This document shows positions 62,901-64,000 of a stretch of 64,000 bases of DNA, piece after piece (positions within the stretch are counted from its first letter, which is position 1; each line of letters begins with the position of its first letter). Origin of the DNA: Alviniconcha marisindica (lineage: Eukaryota > Mollusca > Gastropoda > Provannidae). A program made the translations under genes and the position numbers. The notes under the pieces are model-generated. The model was not told the DNA's origin, made no database searches, and saw nothing but the letters and a program-made list of their open reading frames with translations. Location of the stretch: assembly GCA_018857735.1 (NCBI GenBank), contig JABMCL010002167.1, positions 708,501 through 772,500 of the forward strand, given 5' to 3'.

Positions 62901-63385
62901 GCTTGTCATTTCATTTTTTTTGCTACATTGTCAGCCGCGCTCCTAAGTGTTACATGCTAGGCTTTGTCCACCGTGAGATTTCTCGAGTCAAATTCCGTGC
63001 AGAATTCTCCTTCAGGGGAGGCTATAATTGAGCTCCCATGGGTGTGTGTGTGTGTGTATGTGTGTGTGTGTATGTGTGTGTGTGTATGTGCGTGTGTATG
63101 TGTGTGAAAAGATCACATACACACGTTAAACATCCTGTAGTCCATGTCAGAGTTCGGTGAACTATGGAAACACTAAAATAACCCAATGTGCACTAAAAAC
63201 ACGTGAAGCGTCTGTTTGAGAGTGGAGAATATAGCACTGTGTAAAAGCAACCACTGTTGTTGTAGTTGTTGTTATTCTCACTGACTGTCTACAGACACCG
63301 GAATGGATCGAGGGGGACAGCTGCCGGAAGTGTGATTCTCCTTTCTTTTGGAATTTCCGTAAAATGTGGGATGAGAAAACCATCG
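45099..63385 (+). CDS. WDFY2: WD repeat and FYVE domain protein, WDFY1/WDFY2 homologue (spliced, 3' truncated by window)
   Basis: Nine exons are visible, giving about 310 residues colinear with vertebrate WDFY1/2 (about 400-410). Exon phases agree throughout. Recognisable blocks include [69 protein letters not shown] and the first FYVE zinc-ligand pair CRKC. In this family WD repeats form a beta-propeller and an FYVE zinc finger, placed between the sixth and seventh repeats, binds PI3P on early endosomes. WDFY2 is linked to endosomal AKT signalling and WDFY1 to TLR3/4 signalling. The rest of FYVE (the R+HHC+CG core) and the last WD repeat lie beyond the right edge. Assignment to WDFY2 rather than WDFY1 is arbitrary, because an invertebrate probably has one pre-duplication gene. 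Introns range from about 0.6 to 10 kb; intron 5 is U12-type. Confidence 0.95.
45517..46953. repeat. Three tandem copies of a 490-bp unit ending in (AT)n
   Basis: Copies start at 45517, 46009 and 46498 and are nearly identical, differing by a few bases (for example CTC/CTA and ACCAGACA/ACCTGACA). Each ends in alternating AT followed by a T-rich tract. The third is interrupted by the TIR element at 46954. The array lies in WDFY intron 1. Confidence 0.9.
46954..50993. mobile_element. About 4.0-kb DNA transposon with 20-bp terminal inverted repeats
   Basis: The left end reads TGACTAAGTGCCAAAAGGTG (46954-46973) and the right end is its perfect inverse complement (50974-50993). Both ends abut alternating AT sequence, consistent with a TA target duplication. 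The T-rich sequence to the right matches what follows the (AT)n in the two complete units of the host 490-bp repeat, so the element sits inside the third unit. Inside are five exact TCGGACGTCA motifs in both orientations and two one-mismatch versions. No intact transposase is visible. A decayed non-LTR fragment is nested in it. Superfamily is undetermined. Confidence 0.75.
48120..49560 (-). mobile_element. Decayed non-LTR retrotransposon (Jockey/CR1-like reverse transcriptase C-terminus)
   Basis: Minus-strand frames give, in order, [35 protein letters not shown], a degenerate catalytic block [20 protein letters not shown] (usual form F/YADD, here FEDD), [20 protein letters not shown], then [20 protein letters not shown] and the tail [11 protein letters not shown]. 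This is the canonical order of palm, thumb and connection regions in Jockey/CR1-type ORF2. Several stops and frame changes show it is dead. It is nested in the TIR element. Confidence 0.82.
50994..51580. other. Right flank of the TIR element
   Basis: AT and T-rich tract resuming the interrupted 490-bp unit, followed by unassigned DNA with a (TCTCTG)n stretch (51195-51247). The 169-codon plus-strand frame here starts inside the transposon and crosses its end, so it is not a gene. Confidence 0.6.
51581..52745. repeat. About 95-bp tandem array with corrupted units
   Basis: Clean units at 52560-52735 contain GGAACACTGACAGAAAGTGG, TTTTAAAGTTGGATTGCC and CTGGGAGGGATCTGGGG. The preceding ten or so units keep the CTGGGAGGGATCTGGGG core, but mixed stretches are turned into G, T or A runs. 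This looks like consensus failure in a repeat rather than biology. Confidence 0.7.
52746..55296. other. Rest of WDFY intron 1, no gene recognised
   Basis: AT microsatellites at 52752-52785, 54180-54220, 54516-54600 and 54863-54930, a CA tract near 52985, otherwise unassigned AT-rich DNA. Confidence 0.6.
55297..55364 (+). CDS. WDFY2: WDFY exon 2
   Basis: This 68-bp exon encodes [20 protein letters not shown] then MP, matching human [20 protein letters not shown]. The acceptor is TGCGAGCAG and the donor GTGAGT. Its 3' edge is duplicated and degenerates into the array that follows. Confidence 0.95.
55365..56060. repeat. About 40-bp array derived from the WDFY exon 2 donor edge
   Basis: Units read CCCAGTACTGGTCTAGATGA then TCTACCTTACTGTG, resembling the exon end CAGTACTGGCCCAGCATCTA then CCATGCAATGCCCT and its donor flank GTGAGTACTGG. 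The last unit (about 55998-56048) keeps CAGCATCTACC, CATGCAATGCC and GTGAGT with a 7-bp insertion, so the origin is clear. About 16 units are present. Confidence 0.85.
56379..56452 (+). CDS. WDFY2: WDFY exon 3
   Basis: This 74-bp exon ends in phase 0. It encodes (S)[19 protein letters not shown] then NGTIS. The acceptor is TTGTTTAG and the donor GTAAGT. Confidence 0.95.
56518..56975. repeat. 36-bp tandem array
   Basis: About 12.5 nearly identical units of TTAGTCTATTACCCTGTTGT then CAACGATCAGTTAGTA start 65 bp after WDFY exon 3. Because 36 is divisible by three, the plus strand stays open for 215 codons (repeat [12 protein letters not shown]), but this is intronic. Confidence 0.95.
57140..57575. 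repeat. About 36-bp degenerate array
   Basis: Units around TTGGTCCATGTGAAGCTTAT then CTGTCTGTTTTTAAG. It lies in WDFY intron 3. Confidence 0.85.
58144..58198 (+). CDS. WDFY2: WDFY exon 4
   Basis: This 55-bp exon encodes [18 protein letters not shown], matching human EFILSEDYNKMTPVKNYQ. The acceptor is TTTCCTCAG and the donor GTATGG. It ends in phase 1. Confidence 0.95.
58255..58855. repeat. About 18/36-bp CCATGATCCCAATTATGATC array
   Basis: Some 30 degenerate units of AATCCCAACCCCAGCCATGATC, or a near variant, fill WDFY intron 4. Open frames of Ile/Met/Pro composition on both strands are by-products. Confidence 0.9.
58867..59017 (+). CDS. WDFY2: WDFY exon 5
   Basis: This 151-bp exon encodes [20 protein letters not shown] then [20 protein letters not shown] then [10 protein letters not shown]. 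It ends at a U12-type donor GTATCCTTTT, the only choice that restores the conserved frame into exon 6 with the same residue spacing as human WDFY2. Confidence 0.93.
58983..59645. repeat. Tandem duplication of the WDFY exon 5 donor edge, split by a SINE
   Basis: The exon edge GGGCTACCAGGCCATCGCC then TGG...TATAGAGTATCCTTTTG and the flank TGTCTGCAGTGGGG recur as GTCTACCAGGTCATACGCC (59061) and, after the SINE, TATAGACTATCCTTCTG then TGTCTGCAATGGGG (59570). A third partial copy TTATCAGGCCATGCC lies near 59622. The U12 donor is GTATCC in the first copy and CTATCC in the second, so only the exon-proximal donor is usable. Confidence 0.8.
59018..59702 (+). promoter_or_regulatory. U12-type (minor spliceosome) intron 5 of WDFY
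   Basis: The donor GTATCCTTTT at 59018 matches the U12 consensus RTATCCTTT exactly. A branch-site match TACCTTAAC (consensus TTCCTTAAC) lies at 59684-59692, about 10 nt upstream of the terminal AG at 59701-59702, which is the spacing expected of U12 introns. There is no U2-type polypyrimidine tract before the AG. The intron contains a SINE and a decoy copy of the acceptor edge. Confidence 0.9.
59086..59568 (-). mobile_element. tRNA-derived SINE in the WDFY U12 intron
   Basis: On the minus strand it has an A box TAGCTCAGTGG (59562-59552) and a B box GGTTCAAATCC (59518-59508), followed by the same body as the 25.9-kb SINE. It splits the second copy of a tandem duplication of the exon 5 donor edge. 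Confidence 0.8.
59703..59815 (+). CDS. WDFY2: WDFY exon 6
   Basis: This 113-bp exon encodes (E)[19 protein letters not shown] then [18 protein letters not shown]. It matches human FDVETRHVFIGDHSGQVTIL. The donor is GTAAGA, and a copy of this donor edge recurs at 59990. Confidence 0.95.
59985..60035 (+). repeat. Duplicate of the WDFY exon 6 donor edge
   Basis: CTCTCAAAGGGCACTTGG then GTAAGAGTGTAAAAGTG repeats the true exon end CTCTCAAAGGGCACTCAG then GTAAGAGTGTAAAAGTG at 59798. Both copies are followed by TG-rich microsatellite sequence, so the duplicated unit is about 190 bp. Confidence 0.9.
60435..60561 (+). CDS. WDFY2: WDFY exon 7
   Basis: This 127-bp exon encodes (G)[19 protein letters not shown] then [20 protein letters not shown] then GH. 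It holds a complete WD-repeat end (IIVWDI). The acceptor is TTCCACAG and the donor GTAAGG. Confidence 0.95.
60840..62020. repeat. About 25-bp tandem array
   Basis: About 47 units of ACTTAAACAGAGCAGGACCA then TGTACAT, with GGCCACATACAT and GACTGTACAT variants in blocks. It lies in WDFY intron 7. Confidence 0.95.
62115..62220 (+). CDS. WDFY2: WDFY exon 8
   Basis: This 106-bp exon ends in phase 0 and encodes (R)[19 protein letters not shown] then [16 protein letters not shown]. It is the WD repeat immediately before the FYVE domain. The acceptor is GTGCTCAG and the donor GTAACT. Confidence 0.94.
62221..63294. other. WDFY intron 8
   Basis: Contains TG tracts (62260-62300, 62678-62750, 63040-63105) and a GCGCTTTACGAATTTCC...ATTATTATTA stretch at about 62449-62480 that looks like a SINE 3' tail. 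No gene is seen. Confidence 0.6.
63295..63385 (+). CDS. WDFY2: WDFY exon 9 (start of FYVE zinc finger)
   Basis: This 91-bp exon encodes [20 protein letters not shown] then [10 protein letters not shown]. The CRKC pair supplies the first two FYVE zinc ligands, equivalent to human CQKC. The acceptor is GTCTACAG and the donor GTAACA. The next exon lies outside the window. Confidence 0.94.
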
Positions 63386-64000
63386 GTAACAGACAGGTCA
63401 GTTGAATTCAGGGGACTCGCATCTCAGAGATTTTGTCTGTTTGTTCTAATCAGCTTTTTCATTTTTAAATCCTACATTTCCTTTCTTCATCAACCCCCCC
63501 CCCCCCCCCCCCAAAAAAAAACAACACAAAACAACAACACACACACGAAACAAACAAGAACAAAACATCCGCACAAAACAAACTGCACAAAACAAACACC
63601 CAACACAAACAACATACAAACAAAACAAAAAACAAAACAAATCACATCTCAGAGATTTGGCTGTTTGTTCTAATCATCTTTTTTGTTTTGAAATCCTGCG
63701 CTTTCTTTCTTCATTGCACTTCCCCCACCACCCCACCACCAAAAAACACTCAACAACAACCAAACACTCCCCACAAAACAAACACCCACCAACAACAAAC
63801 AGACAAACAAAAACAAAAAACACCCCAACAACAGTTAATGCAAACAAAAAACAAACAAAAATAAAAAACTCTTCAACAACAATTAAAGCAAACAAAAAGA
63901 CAAATGGCATGCAACAAAACAAATGAAAAACACCCTATACAGTCTTGCCAATTTGGCATTGTAAAATGATTAAAGATGTTTGAAAATAATGAACATGAAT
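63386..64000. repeat. WDFY intron 9: duplicated segment with C-run and CAA-rich tracts
   Basis: CATCTCAGAGATTTTGTCTG with about 80 bp of flank is repeated at 63645-63720. Each copy is followed by a C-rich then ACAA-rich low-complexity tract. No further exon is visible before the edge. Confidence 0.8.

Overview
The window is nuclear DNA of a metazoan, most likely a lophotrochozoan and probably a marine mollusc. The grounds are spliced genes with long introns, animal-specific proteins (CEP63 family, WDFY1/2 family), tRNA-derived SINEs, non-LTR retrotransposon relics, TTAA-flanked MITEs, heavy microsatellite content and a dispersed 'GTTTTACGCC' repeat of the kind I associate with molluscs. There is no bacterial-style gene organisation; almost all open frames are accidental readings of tandem repeats.

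Two genes lie head to head. On the minus strand, from about 41.9 kb down to 4993, is a CEP63/DEUP1-family centriolar coiled-coil gene. I could place 16 coding exons with matching splice phases, from a start codon at 41911 to a TGA at 4993-4995, plus one further exon that lies somewhere inside a tandem array at 32.2-33.6 kb. They encode about 640-665 residues. On the plus strand, from 45099 to beyond the right edge, is a WDFY1/WDFY2 homologue (WD repeats plus FYVE domain). Nine exons are present, covering about 310 of roughly 400 residues, and the window ends inside the FYVE domain. The roughly 3 kb between the two start codons holds retroelement debris and probably a shared promoter just upstream of 45099.

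Almost every intron is filled with tandem repeats. The most striking feature is that many arrays are built from copies of the neighbouring exon-intron junction: each unit carries a piece of real exon, the splice site and some flanking intron. I see this at seven CEP63 exons (3, 4, 9, 11, 12, 14 and 16) and at WDFY exons 2, 5 and 6. Some exons therefore sit beside 5 to 25 duplicate donors or acceptors.

Other notable items are a U12-type intron in WDFY; a roughly 4 kb element at 46954-50993 with 20-bp terminal inverted repeats, iterated TCGGACGTCA motifs and a nested, decayed reverse transcriptase; two TTAA-flanked MITEs, one of which sits in a tandem array whose sister units preserve the empty site; and two stretches (36.5-40.7 kb and 51.6-52.7 kb) that look like badly polished, homopolymer-distorted assembly.
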